From Leishmania mexicana MHOM/GT/2001/U1103 (lineage: Eukaryota > Euglenozoa > Kinetoplastea > Trypanosomatida > Trypanosomatidae): DNA of 64,000 bases. The stretch's first letter is position 1. Every line of letters begins with the position of its first letter. The position numbers and the translations under genes were made by a program. The stretch spans positions 863,791 to 927,790 of the forward strand of contig NC_018312.1 of NCBI RefSeq assembly GCF_000234665.1, written 5' to 3'. Below the pieces are notes generated by a model that saw only the letters and a program-made list of their open reading frames with translations, was not told the DNA's origin and ran no database searches. Below, in pieces: positions 48,387-59,300 of this stretch.

Positions 48387-49165
48387 CACAGGCACACCTG
48401 CGCTTGAGCCGCAGGGTTTATTTCCTCCGCCCTGACTTTCTTGGTGCTTTGTGTAAGGGGGGACGCTGACGCAAGGCCTCCAGAGGCAGCGGCAGCAACG
48501 AACTGCGGCGGGGCAGCAGTCGGCAAAACCGCTGAGGGACGAAGGCCCCCCCCTCGCTGTTGGGCCGACCGTGCATTTTAGTTTTTTGTTGGGACGCACG
48601 TAGCGGAAGAGAGGGAGCAACACGAATGCAGGCTTCAAGGTAAGAAGGCGTCTGCGGCGGAGTTCTTGGCAGGTTCCAGCAGATCGTGCATGCGCAGGCG
48701 ACATGTATGCGCTGTACGCACTTGTGTAGGGGGAGGGAGGGAGGGGACTGCTTCGCTTCCTCCCTTCTCCCTTTGAGGTGCGCGACTTCGTCACAGAGCG
48801 CTGTCGTCGCTGCCTTGACACATCTTCGTGTCTCCTCTTTCTCTCTGCGCCTCACCTCTTTTCTGCTTCCTCGGTTGGGGCCCCCCCCCCCCCCCCCCAC
48901 ACACACACACGCGTGCGGGACTGCTTTGACGAAGTCCTTCAAGGCCCTCTCGCGGCGCACGGTAGCCGGTTTCACCGGTGCCAGAGCGCCACTAGCCCAC
49001 ACCCACGCACACCATCACGACTGCATAGATTCAACGACGGGCGTGGAGGGGGAGATCCACCACCACAGACCATAACCGGGCGTCACCGTTCATCGTGTGC
49101 CTCCTTGTCTCTCTCTCACACCGTCCACCGCGTGCACACCTCTCCTACCCGCTGATAAAGACCAC
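48387..49165. other. Post-gap spacer; may begin with the end of the phosphate transporter
   Basis: Just after the gap one frame is open for about 15 codons to a TGA at 48432-48434 (48387 in the frame starting at ACA 48388). It could be the last codons of the transporter, but nothing in it proves this. The rest is spacer with a C18-(AC)6 tract at 48881-48910. Pyrimidine-rich sequence and an AG at 49158-49159 precede aprataxin. Confidence 0.45.
48881..48910. repeat. Poly-C / AC simple repeat
   Basis: Eighteen C residues followed directly by six AC units. The same arrangement (C16 then AC) occurs at 51321-51343, and a shorter one near 53350-53369. Confidence 0.9.
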
Positions 49166-49960
49166 ATGCAAGCCTCACCGGTGCTGGCCGGCGCGGTGGT
49201 GCGCCGAACGGCGGCGGCCTCCGTAGGCAGCGAACCTCGCACCAAGTTACCCTTTCTTATCAATGTTGTCAAGAGGGCGCGGAAGTCTGCCAACACAGTG
49301 GGTGCGTCGACGCCGGCACTCCCCTCGACGTTGTCGACGACGGAGCCGCCTATCCAAGCCACCGCCTTCAAGCCATACCCGCTTCTGAGCCCCGGCGAGA
49401 CCAAGCAGGCCGCCGGCAGCTCCCTCCTCTACAAGGACGACGTTTGCGCGCTTGTGAACGATGCATTCCCCAAATCGATGGTTCACTGCCTGGTCATGCC
49501 ACTGGACCTCCGCCTAGAGTCCCTCAACGCCCTCACCAAGAAGGACGTCCCACTGCTGCGCCACATGATGCACGTGGGGGATGAGTACGTTCACTATTTG
49601 AAGAAGGCGGTTCCCCACGCCTACAAGGCGCGCCGGTTCATTGCGGGATTCCACGCCCTTCCCTCGCTGCCCATGCTGCATCTGCACGTGCTGTCTACGG
49701 ATCTGGACAGCCCGTGCCTCAAGAGCAAGAAGCACTACAACAGCTTCGCCACTTTCTTCTTCCTCACAAGCGACCGCGTCTTGGAGGACCTGGAGCGGCA
49801 CGGCCGCGTGACGCTGAACCAGGACGTCGCGCGCCTTCGACAGATGGAAGAGCAGGACATGAAGTGCTTGTGGTGCGGCACCGCGCTGCCGAACGTGCCC
49901 GCTATGAAGTCTCACATCCAGAGCTGCCCGCAGAACAAAGCCGTGGAGAAATCGTCGTAG
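49166..49960 (+). CDS. APTX: Aprataxin-like HIT/zinc-finger DNA repair protein
   Basis: The 264-residue product has the aprataxin core: a HIT domain followed by a zinc finger. Aprataxin removes AMP from 5'-adenylated DNA ends left by abortive ligation. The HIT active-site segment covers G-F-H163-A-L-P-S and M170-L-H172-L-H174-V-L-S, followed by S-P-C-L-K-S-K-K-H190-Y-N-S-F, which closely matches human aprataxin (SMSHVHLHVIS...SPCLKNKKHWNSF). The first His of the H-x-H-x-H triad is Met170; the nucleophile-equivalent H172 and H174 are present. The zinc finger is C234-x2-C237-x12-H250-x3-C254, C2HC rather than the animal C2HH. The N-terminal ~85 residues are Ala/Ser/Thr-rich with a possible targeting sequence. 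There is no FHA domain, unlike the vertebrate protein. Confidence 0.93.
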   Translation: MQASPVLAGAVVRRTAAASVGSEPRTKLPFLINVVKRARKSANTVGASTPALPSTLSTTEPPIQATAFKPYPLLSPGETKQAAGSSLLYKDDVCALVNDAFPKSMVHCLVMPLDLRLESLNALTKKDVPLLRHMMHVGDEYVHYLKKAVPHAYKARRFIAGFHALPSLPMLHLHVLSTDLDSPCLKSKKHYNSFATFFFLTSDRVLEDLERHGRVTLNQDVARLRQMEEQDMKCLWCGTALPNVPAMKSHIQSCPQNKAVEKSS

Positions 49961-50655
49961 GCGGGGTGGGTCGGACTTTTGCTCACAGTGACGCACAAAC
50001 GTAACAGTCAGCAGCAGCACTCAAAGGAGGGAGTGACGCCACTCGGCTCATCCGCAGGAAGGCAGCGCCGACGGGTCTGCAGAGAAGACACCGGCTCTTC
50101 GGCAGCGTGACGCTTCAGCTGAACACGACCGCTAGCACAGCGCATTTTTCTACGCGCGTCTGTTCAAAAAAAATGCAGAATGCGCATGCAGTCTGTGCGT
50201 GGGTGCTACGGCACCTCTCGCCTCCGCTTCTCATCATCTCTCTCCTTTGCCACCCTTTTCCTCTCCCGTTCTTTATCTGCAACTCGATGCCGGCGTGCGT
50301 GTTGTAAGAAACCTGCAGGGAGGGGGGAACACGTGCTCGAGCGACGTCGATGAAGCTTCATACACAACCGTGCATACATACAAACACGAAAGCGCGCACA
50401 CACGCACACCCTGCTCATCGCATCGGGCCACCTCTTCATCTGCTCCGCTGCCATCACTGCCCCTGCCACAGAGAGAACTGCTGGCGGTGCCGCTACGACT
50501 GTGTGGCGGCACGGGACTGACACTCTCTCGACCCCCGCTGAGCTCGCCTATCTTTTTGAGAGCGTGTGTACAGTTTCTCTTGTGTTGCTGCCGGCACCAC
50601 GATCGCGATTGTCACAACCATCGAGCCTCCTTGCTTGCTTTCCAGACAGCGTGCC
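49961..50655. other. Intergenic spacer between aprataxin and BET1
   Basis: No supported gene. CA-rich segment near 50380-50412 and pyrimidine tract ending at the acceptor just before the BET1 ATG. Confidence 0.55.
50626..50645 (+). promoter_or_regulatory. Candidate spliced-leader acceptor for BET1
   Basis: The tract cctccttgcttgctttccag ends in AG at 50644-50645, 10 nt before the ATG. It is a clear polypyrimidine-AG motif and would give a very short leader. Confidence 0.45.
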
Positions 50656-51075
50656 ATGATCCAGCCTCAGAGCACCCTGTTCCGCCGCCGCGAGGGCGGT
50701 GTCGGGGATGATGGCGCACTTAACTCCCCGTCCTCCTCCCCTGCCCCCTACCAGATGCGCCTCGGCACAGCAGCTGCCGCTTCAGTGCACACGAACGCCT
50801 TGCAGGAGCAGGAGAACGACGCTCTCATGCAGGCGCTTCTGTCCGACATGCGCAAGGCAAAGAAGAGCTTCACCAAGATGGGCGATGAGGTGCGAGAGCA
50901 GAACGCGCTGCTGGAGCGACTGCGCACCTCCTTCTTGAATACGCAGAACTCCCTTCGCAAAACGATGCGGAACTTGGACAAGATAGGCTGGGGAAGTTTC
51001 AAGCACATGTGGGTGCTGGCGCTCTTCGTGATTGTGTTTTTCATGTTGCTGTACTTGATGCTGCGCTTTCGGTAA
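50656..51075 (+). CDS. BET1: BET1/SFT1-like Qc-SNARE
   Basis: The 139-residue product is a small SNARE with the layout of BET1 (ER-Golgi) or SFT1 (intra-Golgi): a ~45-residue disordered N-terminal part, a Qc SNARE motif at about 50-110, and a C-terminal membrane anchor at about 117-137 ending in L-R-F-R. The SNARE helix has the pattern M-G-D-E-V-R-E-Q-N-A-L-L, matching I-G-x-E-V-x-x-Q-N-x-L-L of animal BET1, with Q82 as the zero-layer residue. Distinguishing BET1 from SFT1 needs a tree. It mediates fusion of vesicles in the early secretory pathway, an essential step for surface glycoconjugate traffic. Start: first ATG after a splice-acceptor tract. Confidence 0.88.
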   Translation: MIQPQSTLFRRREGGVGDDGALNSPSSSPAPYQMRLGTAAAASVHTNALQEQENDALMQALLSDMRKAKKSFTKMGDEVREQNALLERLRTSFLNTQNSLRKTMRNLDKIGWGSFKHMWVLALFVIVFFMLLYLMLRFR

Positions 51076-51320
51076 CTCGCACACTGAAAGACAGGAAAAC
51101 CGTCTCCCGTGAACATGGCTGCTGCAGGAGGGGGCCGCGTTCCGCGTGCGCGCGTGTGTGTCCCTGCGAGCTGCTGCGTCGAGGCTTGGTGAAGATTGCA
51201 GCGTCCCATTCCTTTCGCTTTGTTTGGGTGTGTGCTCGCCTGTTTTCTCTCTATACGCTTTGTCGCGTTGACGGCGTAAAGTGGGGTAGCTGCTCCGCTG
51301 GGTATGCACATGAACACGAG

Positions 51321-51343
51321 CCCCCCCCCCCCCCCCACACACA
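51321..51343. repeat. Poly-C / AC simple repeat
   Basis: Sixteen C residues followed by an AC run, the same arrangement as at 48881-48910. Confidence 0.9.
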
Positions 51344-52093
51344 GGCACAGGCATACAGGAGCACAGGCACCATCCGGTGGAAGGACCAGCCGCGCAAGCA
51401 GGCTGGAGTGCAGGTGGGTGCACGTGTGCAACGACAACCAACTCCACAAACCAGGACCTCCTCCTTTCTCATCGGCACACAACGACGGAGGCGGGTAGGT
51501 GCTGCTGGCTTGCTGACTGGGCCCACAGACGAGTGTCTGTGCATGTGTGCTGAGGACACCCAGCCCCCCCCTCCCCGTTGCCTTTCTGTCGTGTGCGCAC
51601 GCTGACATGCGCATTGGGCTGCATCTCAGTGCACTCGCGTGCTGGATCAGCTGCGAGGATGCACCTACCTCACATTGCCTTTTGCCCTTCAGCTGCACGC
51701 ATGCAACCTTTGCCCAAGGGCGTTGCCCTACACCACAGAGGCACGAGGAGGAGGAGGAGGGGGGCCGGGGTACACTTGCAAAGCAGCGTATAATGATTCT
51801 CGCATCGCCACATACTCACTCTTCTCCCTCTCTTCTGCGCTCCCTTTCCTTTTGTTTCCATCCTGTCACATCGTCTCTGTTTTGGTGTGCACGCGCCGCC
51901 ACCGCACACCTGCATCCGTCCCCGCATACGTGCATCAACCCCTTTATGCATGCGCGTGTGCGCTTCTCTCTTCTTCCCTCCCTGACACGCGCTGATGTGC
52001 GTACACGTGGCACGGGCGCGCGCAACAGATGCCAGAGAAACCGCGCTTCTCCAACTTCTTTTTTTCCCCGTTCATTATTGTTTAGATCTTTTA

Positions 52094-52095
52094 CC

Positions 52096-52134
<39 letters not shown>

Positions 52135-52138
52135 ACAC
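52094..52138. repeat. CA microsatellite
   Basis: CCCA repeats followed by about thirteen CA units and a short imperfect continuation. Confidence 0.85.
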
Positions 52139-55100
52139 CGTTGTTGTGGTCGTCGGTTGATCTGGCGCTGTGTGCTGCGGTGTCTTGACCTCTCGCTATC
52201 TTTCTCTGTTGGCGTCCTCGTCTGCTTTTCCTTTTCGTTGTGCTCCTCAGGTGCAGGCGACGACACAAAGGGAACAGCGGCAGACGCGAAGAACAACGGA
52301 CGAACAAGGCAGCAACCAGAGACGGGACAAAACGGAAAGAGAAAGCAACTCCCCCCACACACCCAAACGGTACGATATACTCGCCCACGCCGCTGTACCG
52401 TAACCCCCCACCCCCACCCCCACTCTCTCCGCGGTGTTACCTTGTCCTCCCTCCCTTCTCCTTTTTGTTTATTTGCTTGCCTCTGAGGCGTTCCTTTCCT
52501 TCTCTCGTTTTCATCCTCAGTTACTGTTTTTTGCTGTGTGATTCGCCAACTATTCCGCGTCCACCTTCACGCCCCAGGGCGTCTCTCCCCAAACATCACC
52601 AAGTCTAGCCCAGTCAACTCTCGCGTCGCTCGCGCGTTGTCCTTTGTGCTCTGCCTTTGTGCCTTTTCCCACCACAGCAACCACAACCATAATCATCCAG
52701 ACACACGCGCACGCTGGCAAGCACCGTCTATCAACGTATTTTTTTTTCATCTATATCCCGAACTTCGTGTGTGACCCTGTTTTCTCTTACTGTTTTTTTT
52801 TTCTCTGTCTATTCTAAGGAGCACCACGAATACCACCAGCAGCAGACGGAGGGTGAGGCTCGAGCACACGTGACGCGCACGAGCATCGTCGTTGTTTGAC
52901 CCTCTCTCGCCCTGTTCCCATCGCTGACTGGAACGTCGTCGACACACATACACCGAGGAAAGGTGGAACGGCATATGCACAGCAGAAGGACGCCGCACAA
53001 ACATTGAAGCAAGAAAATAACAAGCGACGTGATCGGCAACGTTGGCGTGGTGTCAGGTCTGCGCAGCGCTCGGCTGATTCAGCCATTTCTCGGCCTATAT
53101 ATCTACATATTTACACATCTATCTATCTTCGCGAAGGAGCGGGCCATTCAACTTTCTGTTTTGTTTTTCTTTCGTTCTCGTTTCGGATCTCTCTAAAGGA
53201 ACAACCAACACAACCAACCAGACAACCAACAAAGGGCAAACAAAGAACAGGGCAAAAAAAAACAGAAGAAGGTAAACATACTGGCACAGATAACTTGGTG
53301 ATGTGATCACGCGACGGCGAACCACCGCCCTACAAACCCTCCCCCCTCCTCCCCCCCCCCACACACACAAAGAGAGAGCAAAACCCAACAACAAAAAAAA
53401 TAACCAACGTAGCCGATCAAGTCCGAGGCGCCCTCCTTTTCGTTTTACCTTTCTAGTGTCTTGATCGCACACCACCACACAGCTCCGTCCATACAGACAA
53501 CGAAACGCCTCCGCTTCGAACGAGGGGAGGGGGCAATCTAAGAAAGGAAAATAAAAGGCGAACACAGCTCTGTCTTCTTGTACTCGCCCTTCTCCGCCAT
53601 ATATCTCTTTCTGTCTCCTCGCTCAACCCTTCCCCCCTCTCCCCTGCCTTGCCCACGCTTTGAAGGGGTGGCGTGTTGCTCCGCACATCCGACGACTGCA
53701 ACCGCACCAAGTCGAAAGACAGAAAACAAACGACCGTGTCTTTGCGGCGTTTTGTGTTGGACCTCTCTCACTCTCTTTCCATGTGTCTGTCCGCGAACGC
53801 GAAGGATTGACTTTCTGGCTGTTTTGTTTCTGTCCCCCCCCCAATTTTTTACTTGTGGTCCTATTGTTTTTCCCCTCCTCCCTCCCCCGCCTTCCCTCTC
53901 TTCTTCCTTCTCTGCGGGGACACGTGTGTTTGAATTTCTGTTGACTTGTGTGTGCGTGAGCCTGGTCGAGCTTGTGCTTTAGTCTCCGAACGTTCTGTTC
54001 ATCGAGTTGTGCCGTTGTCTTCCTTGTGTCGTGAACAGTGCGACTCGCGAAGGCGTTTTCGTGTGTTCTTGTGCTGGTATAACCACTGCGCCGATCTAGG
54101 TGAGTTCGCGCAGCACGAAGAAGGGTAACATACCGCATACAAGCAGCACGCCTCCAGACGCACCCCCCTCCTCCAACTACTCATCGAGCGAGACGAACAA
54201 CAGGAACAAATAAAAGGAAAACGAAAGGAAAAAAGCAGTAAGCGCAGCCGATTTGTGTCGCGGTGTCTTGGGCTGATCCTTCTGCCTCCTCCTCGTTGTT
54301 CTCCCCTCCCCCCGATAGGAAGCACTTCTTCTTTCCCTGTACGTTATCGCTGTGTTTTGTGCGTCTGTCTGTGTCTGTCTCCCTGTGTGTGTGTGTGTGT
54401 TCCTCCCACCACGTCCATTTCTTTTTTTTTTGTTGTTTTGGTTTTACGCGTCAACTTCCTCGTGACATTTTCCATCTTCAAGGCAACTCTCGTTTATCTT
54501 TTTTTTTGTTTTGTTCCGTCTCTGTTTGGTCTTGGGTTCGCCTCGCCGTCTGGATCCCCCTCTCCTCTCTGCCTTCCTCTGTTTTTTTTTTTCTTCGTGC
54601 TGTTGTTGTTTGCGGCTTCTCTTTGGAAGCTGACGGGTAGGTGATAGTGTGTGCCCCCACCCTCCTTCTGTTTCATCTGTTCCCCCCCCCTCCCCCGCTC
54701 TCCAAGTCTCCTGCTCGTTGTGCCGCTGGTCACTCCTTTCTGTGAGCTGTGGTTGCGATTCTGTTCGCCTGTATAGATCGACGGCGTGCGCGTTGACTCG
54801 TGTGTCGGTCTCCGACTTCTCCCCTTCCACCCCTTCAACCAAAAAAAGCCAAAAACGATTAACTCCTCCTAACGTCGTTTTTTTTTTGATTGTACTCTTC
54901 CAACTCCACGTGACACCGCCGTCGATCACGTTTTTACTTTCTGCGGCCTCTGCCGTCTCTCTTCGTTCTTCATTTCGGCTCCTACAGGCGATTGTGTGTC
55001 CCGAACTCTCTCTCTTTCACTCGCCCCGTGTCTGCTGAGTTCGTTGTGCCTTTCTGAAATCAGGCGATATCCGCTTGCTGCCCTTTTTTTTTACTCCGAA

Positions 55101-56245
55101 TTCTTTTTTTTTGCCTTTTGTTCGGTTGACGCAGGTTGCGTGTGCCCGTGTGACGCGTCTCGGTGTCTCCCTCTCGTCGAGTGATCACTCCCGCGTTTTC
55201 CTTTGGTTGTGTGCTTCTGTGGGGGCGCTCCCTCAAATCCCTTTTTTTGCTCCCCCCCTCCCCCTGGGTTCATCTCCCCGCCTCTTTTCTCCCTTCCACA
55301 CCACAGAAGCGCCCACACAGGACGTCTCACCCGCGCATCACTCATTTTCCTGTTTGTGTGTTGCTGCTGCTGTTGTTGTTTTCCTCTTCTCGATCGCCAA
55401 CCTCTACCTCTCCCACCTTCCGAGAGGTGAGCAGAGAATATAGCGACAAGAAAGCAGCGCTCCATCGACCACGCAAGATTCCTTCGCCCCTCCCTCGTCC
55501 TCTTGCACGGCGAACTCATCCATAACAACCGAATCGGCAAACGTGAGTGGAGGACAATAAGAAAAAGTGAGAGCGAGCAAGGGAAAAAGAACAGCGGAGA
55601 GCGCACTGCAGCATCGAGTGTACTCACCCACCCACCCACTCACACACACACACACACATACACAGATACGCATGTAGTGGACTGCCTCCCAACAAGCAAC
55701 CCTTAAGAAGGAATTGTACGGCAACATAGACACCGGAAGCTCTCAGAGAATAGTCAAGCTTTTGCTGTGCTCTTGAGGCACTTGCCGAGCGCCTGTACTC
55801 TCCTTTTTTCTTTCACACTCCTGCTGCTTGTTTGTGTGCGGTGCCTCCTCTGCTCCTCATCCACTCGCTCTGTCTCTGTCGCGCCACGAGAGCAGCCCTC
55901 TCCCTCCCCCACGCCCCACTGCCAGTACAGGTGCGCCGTGCAGCATTTTCCACGAGTACGTGCCTTTTTTTTCGGACGCTGCCACTGCGCTCTTCTTTTT
56001 GGCCGCTCGCTGGCTGTCATTTGCACCGTATTATTTTTTCTTCTTCGCTCGTCGACACGTTTCTGCGCTCCACTTGTACGCCTAACGGAGGGTTTCCACA
56101 CCGACTAGGTTCTCTCCCGCTCTTCGGCCAGGTGTCCTTCTTTTTCGTCTTCGGTCGGCACAGAGGTGGCACGCAGGCACGCCACCACGTGCAAACACCG
56201 CACCTCGACGGAGGCCCGCTCTCTCTTCCCTCCCCGTGACGCACG

Positions 56246-56261
56246 TCCTTCCTCTTTTCAG
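56246..56261 (+). promoter_or_regulatory. Candidate spliced-leader acceptor for ABCA
   Basis: The tract tccttcctcttttcag ends in AG at 56260-56261, 104 nt before the ATG. It is a textbook trans-splice acceptor. Further candidate acceptors lie upstream in the long spacer. Confidence 0.5.
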
Positions 56262-56365
56262 AAGGGCACGCGTGACTCTCTGGACGTGCATTGCTGCTGA
56301 CAAGCGGCGCGCTAAAAGAGGTGCCCCTCCCCCCCCCTCAACCATCCACGATCACGGCCGCCGCA

Positions 56366-59300
56366 ATGGCGAGGTTCTGGCGACAGTACGGCATTCAGCT
56401 GTACGGGTTTCTGGTCAAGACATTCCTGCAGCGATGGCGCATGCCCGTCTCCACGGCGCTGGAGATCCTTCTCCCTTGCCTGTGCATCATTCTGATATCC
56501 GTTGCCTACTGGGTGTCGGGCAGCTCGACCGTGCCGGCGCAGATGTACGACGGCGGTGCCTACGTGCCGCTGAACATGACAGACTTCTTGTCGTATTTTA
56601 TGTGCAAGAAGATGGAATCGAAGCTGAAGGTGCCGTGGCACCCGTGCCCGCCTGGGATGAAACCGCCGGCTCTCACGTGCCTGTCGCTCATCGGCAACGG
56701 CAATGAGATTTGCATCCAGGGCGTCTTTTACACGGTGCTGTCTCACATGCTGTACGCCATGTACTATGGCAGTGGCCCGTTCGGCATGAACACGATGGAC
56801 GGCCACCTCACGCTCTCGGCCCTGGTGACCGAGGCGACACGCAGGGAAAACCCAACCTTCTTTGGTCGGGGTGGTAGGGACAGCCTGTCGCATTACGGCA
56901 AACTGCTGGTGTCGAGCAACTCGCCTGCGCTGGCACAAAAGTTCATGACGTTCTGCCGCGAGAGCAGCGGCATGTGCGGCGAGGTTCTCTATGGCACACC
57001 CTTCACTTCACTGGCTAGTGCCAAAGAGTACGCCGCCGTCAACGAGAACACCGTCTGGGCTATTGTCGACCTTCCGACGACCTCCCTCGCGTCCGACGGC
57101 GAGGCAGAGTTCACCATCAGCATGAACTTCACGGCTACAGCGCCGACGGCGAAGGAAGCACAGAAGAGCCTCTTCACGCGTGGCCTTGGCGCCAAGGACG
57201 GCAGCGATGGCTACGTGCTCTACTGGGCCAGCGGCTTCTTGACGCTGCAGACGTTTGTGCACGAGTTCTACTTGGCGCAGGCGCTGAGCACCCACAATGT
57301 TACTGGCCCTTCCACTTACTATACGGTCCCCGGCTCCGATGTGGAGGGCATCAGCGCGTACCTCTCGCAGTACGGCTCCACCGTAATCCCGATGCCGACG
57401 CCTTCGCGCTACGACAACGCGTTCCTGACGAAGTGGGCCTACTACATGCCACTGCTTGCCGTGATGGCTGTGCTGTATCCGACTTCGCGCCTCGTGATGC
57501 TGATCGTCGTTGAGAAGTACAACGGCATCCGCGAAGCGATGCTGATCATGGGCCTGCATCCGTCCTGCATGTTTTTTGGGTGGTACTCCTCCACACTCAT
57601 CATGGACTTGATCTCTTCGCTGCTCGCCGCCATGTTTCTCAAGATCGGCTTCCTCGACAAGGTGGACTACGGCCTCCTCTTGCTGCTCTACTTCTCCTTC
57701 ATGCAGCAGAACACGGCCCTATGCTTCTTCGTCAGCTCCATCTTCCGCAACCCACGCGTGGCGAGCTGGTTCATCGCGTTTGTGCTGTTCGTAGTCGCGA
57801 TCCCGTCCTTCTCCTTCCCAACCGGCATGACGGACATTCAGAAAATCTTCTGCTGCCTGGTCCCCTGTGTCGGCTACATTCAGGCGTTCAACATAATGGT
57901 GGACTACGTATCCTTCGGCTGGCACTTTGGGTGGCCGCAGGCGCACGCTGGCTACTTCAACTTCTCCGTGGCGGTTGGCATGATGTGGGCCTCGTTTGCT
58001 GTGTTGATGCTCCTCAGCTTCTACTTGGACCGCGTCTCTTGCGGCGCCGTCGGCCGCCGCGCCCACCCCTTGTTCTTCCTCATGCCGCTGGTGAACCGCT
58101 TCCGCAAGACCAGGGCAACGCTGGTCAAGATGTGGGACATGGGCAAGCCGATTCGCCCCGGTTCTCTGGTCGCGCGTGCCATCAGTGACGACGACGAGCT
58201 GCACAGCGCGTCATTTGCGAACGGCTCGTTGAAGATGAACGGCAAGGAGTTGTCGCAGGACAGCAGCCGACTCATCGAGCACTACCATGACGTCGTCAGC
58301 ACACAGGACCCCGCTGTCGCCGCTGTCTTCCATCGCCTGCGCAAGATCTACATTGACGGCGGCATCCTCGGCTTCTTGTACACGTACTTCACAGGGTTGT
58401 TCCGCGATGGCGACCGCATTGTCGCGCTGGACGGCGTGACGTTCGCGATGCGCACCGGCGAGGTGAGTGTGCTGCTCGGCCCCAACGGTGCCGGCAAGTC
58501 CACGATCATGGGTGTGGCGACCGGCATGGTGAACCCGACGAGCGGCGATGTTTACGTGCGTGGGTACAACGCCCGCACACACCTTGATGAGTGTAGGCAG
58601 AACATCGGGTACTGCCCTCAACGCGATATCGTATGGTCTCTGCTGACGGTGGAGGAGCACATCACCTTCTACGCCCGCATGAAAGGCTCCAACTCAGTGA
58701 ACGTGCAGGACAAGGTGAATTATGTGGTGGACCTCCTCGACCTGCATGAGAAGCGCCACTGCCAAGCGAGCCAGTTGTCGAGTGGTCAGCGCCGGCGTCT
58801 GTGCGTCGCGATCGCCATGGTCGGCGACTCCTCCGTGCTGTTTCTCGACGAGCCCACGGCCGGCATGGACATCAAGGGTCGCAAGATCGTGTACGAAGCC
58901 CTGAACCGCACCCGCACCCAGCGTAGCGTGCTGATCTCCACTCACCTTCTCGACGAGGCTGACCGCATTGCCGACCGAGTGCTCATCGTGAACAAGGGCC
59001 TGCTGTGCGCGGAGGGCTCGGCGATGTACCTCAAGTCTCAGATGGAGGTCGGGTATGTGGTGACGTGCCTACTGGAGAGCAACATGAGCGCAACAGAGGA
59101 AAACTGCGCTGCCGAGGGGCTGGTGAACTTTGTACGCGCCGAGAGCTACGCGACGCGGCGGGTTGGCGACAGAAACAACGAGGGATGCGTGGTGCTGGGG
59201 GTGCAGCGGCGCGGGCGCGAGGTGTGTTTTCGCTTTCCGATGACCCTCCTCAGCTCAGCCGGCTTGACGCTTCTTTCACTGATTCAGCGCAACAGCGAGC

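Larger units (their letters stand above)
51076..56365. other. 5.3-kb gene-free spacer before ABCA
   Basis: Longest spacer in the window. No frame on either strand looks coding; the long open frames are all in low-complexity CT/TG-rich sequence. It is very rich in homopolymer T and C runs (for example T8-T10 at 54421-54430, 54498-54507, 54580-54592, 54883-54892 and 55085-55092), CA runs (52094-52138 and 55637-55659), C-then-AC tracts (51321-51343 and 53350-53369), and tandem GACAACCAAC-like AC/CA motifs (53200-53235). It should hold the BET1 3' UTR and the ABCA 5' UTR. I looked for tRNA-like B boxes by eye and saw none. Confidence 0.55.

Noticed and set aside
48387..48407. Open frame running through the N-gap into the sequence following it
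   Set aside because: The gap length is unknown, so frame cannot be carried across it.
51076..56365. Possible strand-switch region or minus-strand genes in the long spacer
   Set aside because: Genes on both sides run in the + direction, and the minus-strand frames are low-complexity. Nothing supports divergent or convergent transcription, though an internal start site remains possible.
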